The position numbers were made by a program, and so were the translations under genes. From positions 1 to 23,997 of the forward strand of contig CALIAD010000090.1 of the NCBI GenBank assembly GCA_938041635.1: a stretch of 23,997 nucleotides of DNA. The letters run 5' to 3'. Source of the stretch: an uncultured Atopobium sp. (GTDB taxonomy: Bacteria; Actinomycetota; Coriobacteriia; Coriobacteriales; Atopobiaceae). This document shows, one piece after another, positions 1 to 8,999 of this stretch. The notes under the pieces were generated by a model that saw only the letters and a list, made by a program, of their open reading frames with translations, was not told the DNA's origin and ran no database searches. Numbering within the stretch: position 1 is the first letter of the stretch; each line of letters starts with the position of its first letter.

Positions 1-320
<320 letters not shown>

Positions 321-432
321 CTTTACTATATTTTGAACTGATGCGTGATTTTTGAAGCCTTTGAATTTAACGTCACACTGTGCGGCCCTCAGGGCACGTG
401 AGAAAACCCTCATGAAACAAGAATACCCCTTG

Positions 433-552
433 TTGGTCAGCGACCATGGCAGGGGAGGCACACCTGGTCCCATTCCGAACCCAGAAGTTAAGCCCCCGAG
501 CGCCGATGGTACTGCGGAGTAAGTCCGTGGGAGAGCAGGACGTCGCTGACCA
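433..552 (+). rRNA. rrf: 5S ribosomal RNA
   Basis: The conserved 5S core is present: CCATTCCGAACCCAGAAGTTAAG at about 470-492 and the GATGGTACTGC segment at about 505-515. The terminal helix is formed by TTGGTCAGCG at 433-442 and CGCTGACCAA at 544-553. The pairing continues outwards (ACCCCTTG with CAAGGGG), so the precursor carries a longer processing stem of about 427-560. The length of about 120 nt is normal. The gene follows the 23S gene after a spacer of about 110 nt, the usual order, and no tRNA is seen in the spacer. Confidence 0.96.
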
Positions 553-573
553 ACAAGGGGCATTTTTATGTCG

Positions 574-606
574 AGAGGATCTCACTTTTGTGGGGTCCTC
601 TTTTTT
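574..606 (+). terminator. rRNA operon terminator
   Basis: GAGGATCTCAC (575-585) pairs with GTGGGGTCCTC (590-600) over 11 bp, including two G-U pairs, around a TTTT loop. It is followed directly by TTTTTT (601-606). This is a canonical Rho-independent terminator placed just after 5S. Confidence 0.93.
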
Positions 607-956
607 GGTTGAAAAATATTCGAAAATAGCATAAAAATTTTTACTAAAAATCCATATTTATTACGTATTATATATTTATTGTGTATCACAATTTTTACAT
701 AATTTTCTTAATTAAATACCGTTCACGGAAGATAATTTTTACCATTTAATGTTATCTTATTTTAACATTTGTGCATTTCTGTGTATATTTTGTTACTAAT
801 CTGTCATGAATCTGACCATATTTCACCTACCGTTCACCTAAACCTTCTCACTTTCTGACAAATTTGGCTTGATTATTTATCCCACACCAAATTTTGAGAC
901 GAGAAATGTTAGAGCGCATGTAGCGCTTGAGTGTTTGAACAGTAAGGAGAGGTTTT
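607..956. other. AT-rich intergenic region without a gene
   Basis: About 350 bases, very AT-rich and without a credible coding frame. It holds two copies of TACCGTTCAC (717-726 and 828-837), 111 bp apart, and a small inverted repeat AGCGC-N5-GCGCT (913-927) just upstream of the ribosome binding site AAGGAGAGG of the next gene. I could not find a promoter with a well-spaced -35/-10 pair, although the AT content leaves many weak candidates. Confidence 0.6.
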
Positions 957-3900
957 ATGGAGTCAGAAAACAGAGAAACTGCTGGAACAGAGTCGCTGCT
1001 CGGTGGGTCTTCTCGCCATGTGATGGGTGACTATAGCAGGGTAGTTCCACCTCAGCACTTCCTCAGAACAATGGAAAAGACCAATAGGCCGCTCGCGCTT
1101 TGTGCAGAGCCCTGCATGGGCAAGACTATGTTTTTGCGTGAGTTGGCGGATTATGCGCAGTCACACGGATGGACTGTGTATGAAATCTCTCTTTCTAGTT
1201 TGTCGGCTAAAGAGGCAACTCAGATTCTTACTAAGAAAAGCACATCTATCTGCAATGCTAAGAAATCAAAGGTGGTTAAAAGGTTAGTTCTTATTGATGA
1301 TTTTCCTCCGTCTGACGAGTATTTTGTTGCTCGCCAGGTTAAATCAATTGCGCGCCTTCGCATGGCTGGCTGTCTTGTTGCGATTTCTTTATCTCCTGAA
1401 GCTCGTCAGTTAATCGACGAAGTCCCTAGCGTATATGTTTTGGGAAAGAATGAGCTGCTCACGTTTATGCCTGGAATAGATAATTCTGAACAATCAATTT
1501 TGACTAATATGAGATTGACTCGCGGTATTCCAACGCTTGTTTACTCTTTGCCAGTTACATTTTGTGAGCATGGAGATGCGGATGTGCCAATTACGTATCT
1601 AACTAGTCTTGCTTGCGTTGCATCGTATATGCTCAGAAGTTCGCTTGGCATTGAGGAACTTAGGCTCAGACTGGGCATGATGTTGCTCGGTGTTGGCTCA
1701 TTTGATGATTTGAGCCGTATATGCGGACAAGTTGATCTTGAGTATTTGGCCAAGATAGAGCAAGATGCGCCTTTCTTTGGCGTGCATGTAGAAACTAGGC
1801 GTTTCTCGTGTATTCATGCTACAAGATTTGATGTGTTGAACTTTAATAAACAGGAGCTTGTGGCTCTAGCGAGTAAGCATGAAAAGCTTGTTCTGAAAGC
1901 TATAGCCCTGCTGATCGATAGAGAAGATTTCTCTAAGGCTGCGTTTGTGAGCTCACTGGTTAGAGAAGAGATTATCTGGGAAATTGTTCTTTCTCATGCA
2001 GCGGAATTTGCAGATGCTGGATATATTGAGCTGGTAGATAATGCGCTCACCGCTACGCATTCTGACTGTACGCTCGATAACTCAAGTAAAAAAGCTGCTA
2101 AGGGAATGGTGGATTCGCTGTCTACTGCTAAGGGGCCGATGAATACTAAAGATGCTGATAGGGCACTCAAAAATCTCACTTCATTTAACGGATTTCTTAA
2201 GCAAACGGCATATATGACTTTACTGAAGTTGATTTTGCAAAAGCCTCTGCCACCTTTGAAGGAAGACCTTGAGCTGGGTCCGTTAGAGAAGAAAATTGCT
2301 CTACATAAACGCGCAATTGATTTAGCTTTGCAAGGAAATTTTAAGTATGCCCTTCAGCTACTGCTTCTTGAGCAGCAGTATGAGAAAGCTGCATCAATAA
2401 CCTCGTCAATTCAAGCTGTTGACGTGGAATTGCTTTACGCATTGCTGGGTGTATATCAAAAAGAATTTGATACGCGCACCTCAGACTCGCTCTCCTTTTT
2501 ACAAGAAGGTGAGGCCGGAGGCGTGAAGGGGTCTGTAGGGCTACTTAAATGCGTTCGCTACCTTTTTGAAAAAAGCTCTTCTGTGGGAGACTTATACGAT
2601 ACTGAGCAGCTCATCAGCCAAGCAGAACTGCAGGGTAATCGTATGATTCAAGTGCCTGCGCTTCTTATTGGAGCTCTTCTCAGCCTCAGAAGCAGAGCAT
2701 ATCCCAAAGCGCAGCTCCAGGCGAGAAGAGCGGTGCTGCTGAGTAGGGAATGGGATTCACTATATGTGGTGCAAGTCGGAAAGATCATTGAAGATATTGC
2801 GGGATTTTTCTTAGGCGTTAAACCTACGGAGAAGAGCCTTGAGACAATTACCCATCCATCGCTAAAAGCTGCATGTAGAACAATATATAAAGCTCTCTTT
2901 AAGAGTGTAAACGGACATGCTCCCGTTTGGCTGGATGCGGTTGAGTATGGAGTTCCAGAAAATGCCATGTGGCTTGTGAGAGCACTTCTGTCTGATGACT
3001 CTGAATTTCAGCAGTGCTTAGAACGAGAAATGCCAGAAGAATGGCTCCATTACCTACGTTCAAATGAGGGAAAACGAGACATAACAAAATGGAGAGTATC
3101 TCGGCAAGGAGCGGGGGATTCTTGGACTGAAGACTCCGCTCTGAAGAGCCTGCACGTAGAGAAGGTAAATAACGCTCACCCAGGAGTTTACCTTGCTCTT
3201 CTCGGCAGATTTAGTTTGTCGGTTCAAGGAGAGGAGATTGCTGGCAGAAAAATTGCCTATCGATCGGCAAAGGCGCTGCTTGTGTATCTTGCGCTTGCCC
3301 ACAATCATATGAGCTTTAGGTCGCAGATTGCGCAGCAGATTTGGCCGGAGGCTGATCAGACACATTGGCAAGAACGCCTGTATCAAGCAACTCGAGTTAT
3401 TCGCAAAGAGGTCCAGGAGATTCAGACAGATTGTGAGCCTTTGGAAGCATCTCGGATTGAAAAGACACTTGGTTTTAATCCCCAGCAGGTGACCGTAGAT
3501 ATTGATATTTTTACGCGATTAGCAAAGAGCGTGGCGTCATCGAACAGTGATGAAGACATAGTGCATCTGGCTAAGCAGGCGGAAGAACTGTACCAAGGGG
3601 ATTTGTATCTTCCTGAGGATGAATGCTTTAGGTTTGCAGATCCCATTCGTGTTGCCCTGAGAGATCAATACATAGATACCATGGTAACGGCTTCGGCGGC
3701 TGCTTTGAGAATTACCCACTATACGCTTGCGGTGCATTTTGCAGAGCTCGCCTACCTTGTTGATGATATGCGAGAGGACACACTTATGGCACTCATTCAG
3801 GCGCTGAGAAAATGTGGTCGGGCGCAGGATGCGCAGCATTACTACGATTTGTATGTGCAGAAATACGTTATGAAGCGTAGAAAAATGCCGTCTAAACAGC

Positions 3901-3992
3901 TCAGGATGATTGCAGGTGCAGAAAAGGGAAAAGAATCAATAGAAACTAGTGGTGGAGAAATAACGAAATTGGGATTTTACGACGCCATGTAG
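957..3992 (+). CDS. Large P-loop ATPase regulator with C-terminal SARP/BTAD region
   Basis: This 1011-aa protein is probably a cytoplasmic transcription factor. Near the N-terminus there is a Walker A-like AEPCMGKT (residues 50-57) and a Walker B-like stretch VLIDD ending at D114-D115, as in MalT/STAND-type ATPases. The middle (about 300-740) is helical and resembles TPR-type repeat regions. From about residue 744 there is an OmpR/SARP-like winged helix, with a typical strand start YLALLGRFSLS and the IWPEAD segment. A BTAD-type helical domain follows (about 844-975). In most SARPs the DNA-binding domain is at the N-terminus, so the order here is reversed. ATG 957 is preceded by AAGGAGAGG at good spacing. 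Codon choice is more AT-rich and less biased than in secA downstream, compatible with low expression or acquisition. The target genes and ligand are unknown. Confidence 0.8.
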   Translation: MESENRETAGTESLLGGSSRHVMGDYSRVVPPQHFLRTMEKTNRPLALCAEPCMGKTMFLRELADYAQSHGWTVYEISLSSLSAKEATQILTKKSTSICNAKKSKVVKRLVLIDDFPPSDEYFVARQVKSIARLRMAGCLVAISLSPEARQLIDEVPSVYVLGKNELLTFMPGIDNSEQSILTNMRLTRGIPTLVYSLPVTFCEHGDADVPITYLTSLACVASYMLRSSLGIEELRLRLGMMLLGVGSFDDLSRICGQVDLEYLAKIEQDAPFFGVHVETRRFSCIHATRFDVLNFNKQELVALASKHEKLVLKAIALLIDREDFSKAAFVSSLVREEIIWEIVLSHAAEFADAGYIELVDNALTATHSDCTLDNSSKKAAKGMVDSLSTAKGPMNTKDADRALKNLTSFNGFLKQTAYMTLLKLILQKPLPPLKEDLELGPLEKKIALHKRAIDLALQGNFKYALQLLLLEQQYEKAASITSSIQAVDVELLYALLGVYQKEFDTRTSDSLSFLQEGEAGGVKGSVGLLKCVRYLFEKSSSVGDLYDTEQLISQAELQGNRMIQVPALLIGALLSLRSRAYPKAQLQARRAVLLSREWDSLYVVQVGKIIEDIAGFFLGVKPTEKSLETITHPSLKAACRTIYKALFKSVNGHAPVWLDAVEYGVPENAMWLVRALLSDDSEFQQCLEREMPEEWLHYLRSNEGKRDITKWRVSRQGAGDSWTEDSALKSLHVEKVNNAHPGVYLALLGRFSLSVQGEEIAGRKIAYRSAKALLVYLALAHNHMSFRSQIAQQIWPEADQTHWQERLYQATRVIRKEVQEIQTDCEPLEASRIEKTLGFNPQQVTVDIDIFTRLAKSVASSNSDEDIVHLAKQAEELYQGDLYLPEDECFRFADPIRVALRDQYIDTMVTASAAALRITHYTLAVHFAELAYLVDDMREDTLMALIQALRKCGRAQDAQHYYDLYVQKYVMKRRKMPSKQLRMIAGAEKGKESIETSGGEITKLGFYDAM

Positions 3993-4016
3993 TGTGATTC
4001 AAGCAGTTAGACGGGG

Positions 4017-4027
4017 TATGATATATA
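4017..4027 (+). promoter_or_regulatory. Possible -10 region of secA promoter
   Basis: TATGATATATA lies in the 90-base gap between the SARP-like gene and secA and resembles a -10 box (TATGAT, five of six matches). No good -35 element sits at the expected distance, so this is only a candidate. Confidence 0.3.
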
Positions 4028-4083
4028 AGTTGAATACTGTGTCTATCAACCGAAGATAGATGCCCGACGTCAAGGAAAAAGCT

Positions 4084-6834
4084 ATGCCTAATTTCCTCTC
4101 TAAGATTCTGTCCTTTGGCGCTGACAAGGACCTCAAAGCATATCAGCGTATTGTCGATAAGATCAATGCGCTTGAGCCAACAATGCAGGAAATGAGCGAT
4201 GAAGAGCTTCAGGCTCAGACCGAGAAGTTCAAGGCTCGTTATGCCGAAGGAGAAAGTCTAGACGATCTTCTCCCAGAGGCTTTTGCGACGGTACGTGAGG
4301 CGTCAGTAAGAACTATTGGTCAGCGTCACTTTGATGTCCAGCTCATCGGTGGTATCGCGCTTCACAAGGGCACTATCGCAGAGATGAAGACCGGTGAAGG
4401 TAAGACGCTTGTCTCCACCCTTGCTGGTTACCTTAACGCACTGAGCGGCGAAGGCGTTCACATCGTTACGGTCAATGACTACCTGGCTAAACGAGACAGT
4501 GAGTGGATGGGCACCATTTACAAGTTCTTGGGCATCAGTGTTGGCCTTCTGCAGAACGGCATGCGCCTGAGCCTTAAAAAGCCTGCATATGAGGCAGATA
4601 TTACGTATGGTACAAACTCAGAGTTTGGCTTTGACTACCTGCGCGACAACATGGTTACTCGCCCAGAGATGCGTGTTCAGCGTGGACACCACTACGCCAT
4701 CGTCGACGAGGTTGACTCCATCCTTATCGATGAGGCTCGTACTCCTCTGATTATTTCTGGTGCTGGCACTAAATCCGCAGGTACCTATAAGGATTTTGCA
4801 AAGGCAGTTCGCGGATTAACTCCAGATGTTGACTTTGAGATGGATGAGGCAAAGCACACCATTGCAACAACAGAGATAGGTCTCGAGAAGGTCGAGCGTG
4901 CTCTCAACATTGACGATATCTACAACGATGAGACTGGCCAGTTAGTCAATCACCTTCAGCAGGCGCTGAAGGCTGAGTATATGTTCCATCGTGACCAGCA
5001 GTACGTTGTCATTGATGGCGAAGTAAAGATTGTTGATGAGTTTACTGGTCGTATCATGGAAGGCCGTCGTTATTCTGAGGGTCTTCACCAGGCAATTGAG
5101 GCAAAAGAGAACGTTCAGGTACGTGAAGAAAACCAGACTTTGGCAACTATCACCCTTCAGAACTACTTCCTCATGTACGACAAGCTCTCCGGTATGACCG
5201 GTACTGCAATGACCGAGGACGCAGAGTTCCGCGAGGTTTATCACGTTCCTGTTCAGGTTATTCCACCTAACCGTCCGGTTAAGCGTGAAGACCTCGATGA
5301 CCTGGTCTATCGTACTATTGACGCTAAGTTTGAAGCTGTCGTAAGAGACGTTGAAGAGCGTCATCAGAATGGTCAGCCAGTACTTGTTGGTACCGTTTCC
5401 ATTGACAACTCCGAGCGTATTTCTCGCATTCTGTCTAAACGCGGCATTAAACATAACGTTCTGAACGCTAAGTTCCATGAGCGTGAGGCACAGATTATTG
5501 CTCAGGCTGGTCGTGAGGGTGCAGTTACTATTGCAACCAACATGGCAGGTCGTGGTACCGATATTCTTTTGGGTGGCAACCCAGATGTCATGGCTGAAGA
5601 TATCCTTCGTAACCAGGGAATTGAGCCAGCTGAGGCTACTCAGGAGCAAAAAGAAGCTGCACGCAAAGAAGCAAAGGAAATCTGCGCTACTGAGCGTGAG
5701 GCAGTAACTGCTGCGGGTGGTTTATGCGTTATTGGTACCGAGCGTCATGAGAGTCGTCGTATTGACAATCAGCTTCGTGGTCGTTCAGGTCGTCAGGGAG
5801 ACCCTGGTCAGACCCAGTTCTACCTTTCTCTTGAAGATGATTTGATGCGCCGCTTTGGTGGAGATCGCATGGATGGCGTTGCAGCAATGATGCAGCGCTA
5901 TGAGCTTCCTGACGATATGCCAATTAAGGCAAAGATTGTTACCAAGCTTGTCGAGGGCGCCCAGCGCAAGGTTGAGGAAGTCAACTTTGCAATGCGTAAG
6001 AACGTCCTTGATTACGACGATGTTATGAACAAACAGCGTCAGGTCATTTATGCAGAGAGAAACAAGATTCTTGACGGCAAGGATCTTATGGAGCTCATCG
6101 AGACAGTCACTGCTTCTACTACTCAGCGCATTTGCGAGGAGTTCTGCTACGGAGATGCTGACGAGTGGGATCTTGAGGGTCTTGAGAAGTGGCTCACTGA
6201 ACTTACTGGTAAGACTGATCTTCCAGAGTTTACCGAGGATACCAAGTTTGAGCAGCTTGAAGAGGATGTCACCGCATTTGTTCAGAATGCATTTGACGAG
6301 AAGACCCAAAAGCTCGGTGAAGAGGTCATGCGTGAGCTTGCTGCTCAGGTAATGCTTCGCGTCATTGATACTCGTTGGATGGCATACCTCCAGGAGATGG
6401 ATTACCTAAAGACCGGTATTGGTCTTCGTGGTTTTGGTCAGCGCGATCCTCTGGTTGAGTATAAGACCGAGGCATACGAGGCATTTACGCTGCTGGTAAA
6501 CACCATGTATGAGGACTTCCTCCGTACTATTCTCCGCCTTGAGCTGGTCAATCGTCCACGTCAGAATACTGAGGCAGAGGCCTTCCAAAATGCCCACTAT
6601 TCTGGTGGAGAAGAGACCGACGGCGATCAAAAGGCACTTAAGCAAGGCAAGAGCATGCTTAAGAATGCCGCAGCTATTGGAAAGAGTCCACAGGGAACCG
6701 GCGCCAGCCAGTCTTCTGTATCAACCTACCGTAAGTCTGACGATCCAAATCCTTACGTCAACGTTGGTCGCAATGACCCTTGCCCATGTGGAAGTGGCAA
6801 AAAGTTTAAGAACTGCCACGGCCGAAATAGGTAA
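4084..6834 (+). CDS. secA: Preprotein translocase ATPase SecA
   Basis: SecA is the motor that drives unfolded preproteins through the SecYEG channel at the inner face of the membrane. Visible are Walker A MKTGEGKT (101-108), the DEAD-like DEVD (208-211) followed by ILIDEART, the second helicase lobe with NMAGRGTDILLGGNPD and the conserved QLRGRSGRQGD, and a C-terminal SEC-C zinc motif (C900, C902, C911, H912). Length is 916 aa, normal for the family. I prefer ATG 4084 (protein start MPNFLSK) because AAGGA at 4073-4077 is correctly spaced. The in-frame ATG at 4060 would add eight residues and has no ribosome binding site. The stop codon lies two bases before prfB, so the two are co-transcribed and probably translationally coupled. 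Confidence 0.97.
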   Translation: MPNFLSKILSFGADKDLKAYQRIVDKINALEPTMQEMSDEELQAQTEKFKARYAEGESLDDLLPEAFATVREASVRTIGQRHFDVQLIGGIALHKGTIAEMKTGEGKTLVSTLAGYLNALSGEGVHIVTVNDYLAKRDSEWMGTIYKFLGISVGLLQNGMRLSLKKPAYEADITYGTNSEFGFDYLRDNMVTRPEMRVQRGHHYAIVDEVDSILIDEARTPLIISGAGTKSAGTYKDFAKAVRGLTPDVDFEMDEAKHTIATTEIGLEKVERALNIDDIYNDETGQLVNHLQQALKAEYMFHRDQQYVVIDGEVKIVDEFTGRIMEGRRYSEGLHQAIEAKENVQVREENQTLATITLQNYFLMYDKLSGMTGTAMTEDAEFREVYHVPVQVIPPNRPVKREDLDDLVYRTIDAKFEAVVRDVEERHQNGQPVLVGTVSIDNSERISRILSKRGIKHNVLNAKFHEREAQIIAQAGREGAVTIATNMAGRGTDILLGGNPDVMAEDILRNQGIEPAEATQEQKEAARKEAKEICATEREAVTAAGGLCVIGTERHESRRIDNQLRGRSGRQGDPGQTQFYLSLEDDLMRRFGGDRMDGVAAMMQRYELPDDMPIKAKIVTKLVEGAQRKVEEVNFAMRKNVLDYDDVMNKQRQVIYAERNKILDGKDLMELIETVTASTTQRICEEFCYGDADEWDLEGLEKWLTELTGKTDLPEFTEDTKFEQLEEDVTAFVQNAFDEKTQKLGEEVMRELAAQVMLRVIDTRWMAYLQEMDYLKTGIGLRGFGQRDPLVEYKTEAYEAFTLLVNTMYEDFLRTILRLELVNRPRQNTEAEAFQNAHYSGGEETDGDQKALKQGKSMLKNAAAIGKSPQGTGASQSSVSTYRKSDDPNPYVNVGRNDPCPCGSGKKFKNCHGRNR

Positions 6835-6836
6835 GA

Positions 6837-7946
6837 ATGGCTGATACAGAGGTTGTTTCGCTCCAAGCTTTAGCGGAGCGTCTCTCTGAGGTAGAAGGTT
6901 ATCTTCACCTCACTGAGAAGCGTCAGCAAATTTCAGAACTTGAGGCAGAAAGTGCTCGTCCCAATTTTTGGGACGACGCTGAAGCTGCGCAAAAAATAAT
7001 GACTCAACTAGCATCACTTCGCGATGATGTTGCTGGTATTGATAGAGCTAAAGAGAAACTCGGTGATGCTGAGGCCGCTTTTGAGCTTGGAACAGAGCTT
7101 GGAGACCAAGCATCACTCGACGAATCTCAAGCGCTTGCGGCATCTCTTGAAAAAGACTTGTCGGAGCTTGAGCTTTCAAGCTGGTTTACTGGTGAACTTG
7201 ATCATGGTGATGCAATTGTTACTATTAAGCCTGGTCAGGGTGGTCTTGAGGCTCAAGACTGGTGCGAGATGCTTTTTCGCATGTATCTCAAATATTGCGA
7301 TCGCCGCGGTTGGAAAGTTGATATCAACGATGCTCCTGTTGCGGAGGTTATTGGTCTTGACCGCGCAACCTTTACGGTAAGTGGCAAAAATGCTTATGGC
7401 ATGCTTCGTGCAGAACAGGGCGTGCATCGTCTGGTAAGAATTTCTCCTACTGACGATAAGAAACGCAGACAGACGTCATTTGCTGGTGTAGAAGTTTTAC
7501 CTGTTCTTCCTGAAGATATTGAAGTTGCTATTGATCCCAATGACCTGCGTATTGATGTCTATCATGCATCTGGTCCAGGAGGTCAGGGAGTTAACACTAC
7601 AGACTCGGCAGTTCGTATTACACATATTCCAACAGGAACAGTAGTAACCTGCCAAAATGAACGCAGCCAGCTTCAGAACAAAGCTGCAGCAATGAATATC
7701 TTGCGCAGTCGTTTGTATGAGATTGAAAAGGAGAAACGCGAAGCTGAGCTGGATGAGCTTCGCGGTCCAAAGAGAGAAATCTCGTTTGGCAATCAAATTA
7801 GGAGTTATGTTCTTTATCCTTATCAGCTCATTAAGGACTTAAGAACAGGTGCAGAAACAGGAAACGTAGAGTCCGTTCTTTCAGACGGCGATCTTGACCA
7901 GTTCATCATTGCGTACCATCGCTGGGTTGTTGGCGGAAAGGATTAG
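6837..7946 (+). CDS. prfB: Peptide chain release factor 2 (RF2), variant stop-reading motif
   Basis: RF2 releases finished proteins at UAA and UGA codons on the ribosome. The catalytic GGQ is at residues 248-250 within SGPGGQGVNTTDSAVR, and the N-terminal coiled region and C-terminal helix are complete (369 aa). Two things are unusual. The tripeptide that reads the stop codon, Ser-Pro-Phe in classical RF2, is Ser-Pro-Thr here (residues 203-205, codons TCT CCT ACT). The nearby Val200 and the QTSF segment (212-215) are RF2-like, so this is not RF1. Second, at codons 21-25 the sequence GGT TAT CTT CAC CTC replaces the frameshift site CTT TGA C of many bacteria, so the gene reads in one frame. 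It starts two bases after secA, with only a weak AGG upstream, suggesting coupling. The stop is TAG. Confidence 0.95.
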   Translation: MADTEVVSLQALAERLSEVEGYLHLTEKRQQISELEAESARPNFWDDAEAAQKIMTQLASLRDDVAGIDRAKEKLGDAEAAFELGTELGDQASLDESQALAASLEKDLSELELSSWFTGELDHGDAIVTIKPGQGGLEAQDWCEMLFRMYLKYCDRRGWKVDINDAPVAEVIGLDRATFTVSGKNAYGMLRAEQGVHRLVRISPTDDKKRRQTSFAGVEVLPVLPEDIEVAIDPNDLRIDVYHASGPGGQGVNTTDSAVRITHIPTGTVVTCQNERSQLQNKAAAMNILRSRLYEIEKEKREAELDELRGPKREISFGNQIRSYVLYPYQLIKDLRTGAETGNVESVLSDGDLDQFIIAYHRWVVGGKD

Positions 7947-7947
7947 T

Positions 7948-8829
7948 GTGCAAAAATCTACTTGGCAAAAGACCTTTAAAGATTCGTTCTTTATCGTCCT
8001 TGGCTGTGCAATTTTTGCAGTTGGCCTTGATGTATTTGAAGTTCCTAACGGACTCGCCGCTGGTGGTATTACTGGTTTTGCAACGGTAATTAGAGCTGTT
8101 GCATTACCTTTTGGATTTGATTTGCCTGTTGGCATGCAAACAATCGCCATGAATATCATTTTGATGGCTTTTATTGCAAAAAGTGGAAATAGAAAATATT
8201 TGCTCAAGAGCGTCGTAGGCTTCTTGATTTCCAGTATTTTTGTCGATTTATTTGCACCGTTTTTACCAGCTCTTGGCGCCAATGATCTTATGCTTGCTGC
8301 TCTGTGGGGCAGTATTATCTGCGGTTTTGGCCTTGGCCTTGTATTTAGAGCGGGTGGAAATACCGGCGGTACAGATATCATTGCTCAGGCGGTTTCCAAG
8401 CGCTTTGGTATTCCATCAGGTACCGCAATCATCATTGTTGATATTGTCATTATTATTGCGGCTATTCCGGTCTTCTCGCTAGAAAATGGTCTGTATTCTG
8501 CTCTGGCAATCTTTGTCACAGGAAAAATGATCGACTTTGTCATCGACGGACCAAGGTCCGAGCGTTGCGTTTATATTATTTCTTCTGAGCACGATGCCAT
8601 CGCTCACGAGATTCTTTATAACCTTAATCGTGGCTGTACGGAGCTTCAGGCGCGCGGACTGTGGAGTGGTGCGCACAAGCCTGTTTTGATGTGCGTTCTT
8701 GGTCGTACGGAGGTTGTTCAGCTGAAAGTTATCGTTTCCGAGATTGACTCCGATGCACTGGTATTTGTTTCAGAGGTCCACGAGGCAATCGGCGAAGGCT
8801 TTAAGTCATTTGAAGCTTTGGAAAGCTAA
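7948..8829 (+). CDS. YitT-family membrane protein (DUF161 + DUF2179)
   Basis: A 293-aa integral membrane protein of the YitT family. The first two thirds hold about five or six hydrophobic segments (residues about 10-190) with the family-typical NGLAAGGITG and FRAGGNTGGTDIIAQ segments. The last about 90 residues form the soluble DUF2179 domain (starting near SERCVYIIS). The molecular function of the family is not established; transport has been proposed. The frame is open further upstream into prfB, but GTG 7948, with GGAAAGGA six bases before it and starting one base after the prfB stop, is the likely start. It is therefore the third gene of the secA-prfB operon. Confidence 0.87.
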   Translation: MQKSTWQKTFKDSFFIVLGCAIFAVGLDVFEVPNGLAAGGITGFATVIRAVALPFGFDLPVGMQTIAMNIILMAFIAKSGNRKYLLKSVVGFLISSIFVDLFAPFLPALGANDLMLAALWGSIICGFGLGLVFRAGGNTGGTDIIAQAVSKRFGIPSGTAIIIVDIVIIIAAIPVFSLENGLYSALAIFVTGKMIDFVIDGPRSERCVYIISSEHDAIAHEILYNLNRGCTELQARGLWSGAHKPVLMCVLGRTEVVQLKVIVSEIDSDALVFVSEVHEAIGEGFKSFEALES

Positions 8830-8935
8830 TCGCTGCTAATAGCTATTTGGCCAGTAAGCTTCTTGACAGATGGTCTTGTTGAACTTCGGTGGGTGCGTGT
8901 GGCTGGATGTGATTACACGTAAAAATTTACGATGT

Positions 8936-8967
8936 AAAATGGCGACCTGTAAAAGGCCGCCATTTTT
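8936..8967 (+). terminator. Terminator after the secA operon
   Basis: AAAATGGCGACCT pairs with AGGCCGCCATTTT with one A-C mismatch, followed by TTTTTG. It lies between the convergent YitT-family and DeoR genes. It is a good terminator for the + strand; on the - strand the U tract would be shorter, but it may work both ways. Confidence 0.85.
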
Positions 8968-8999
8968 GTGTTCGCTTAAGAAATAATAAAGCGCAAGTC

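Noticed and set aside
321..432. tRNA gene in the 23S-5S spacer
   Set aside because: No cloverleaf or conserved tRNA elements are visible there.
4060..4083. Upstream ATG adding eight residues to SecA
   Set aside because: No ribosome binding site before it, while AAGGA is placed correctly for ATG 4084 and the shorter start fits the family.
4942..5649. 235-codon open frame on the - strand
   Set aside because: It is a shadow of secA; the protein has no recognisable motif and the + strand gene is certain.
7894..7947. Longer YitT-family protein starting inside prfB
   Set aside because: The extension overlaps prfB and lacks a ribosome binding site; GTG 7948 has a good one.
8863..8868. Perfect TTGACA in the gap after the YitT-family gene
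   Set aside because: No -10 box at 16-18 bases and no + strand gene follows; the next gene is on the other strand.
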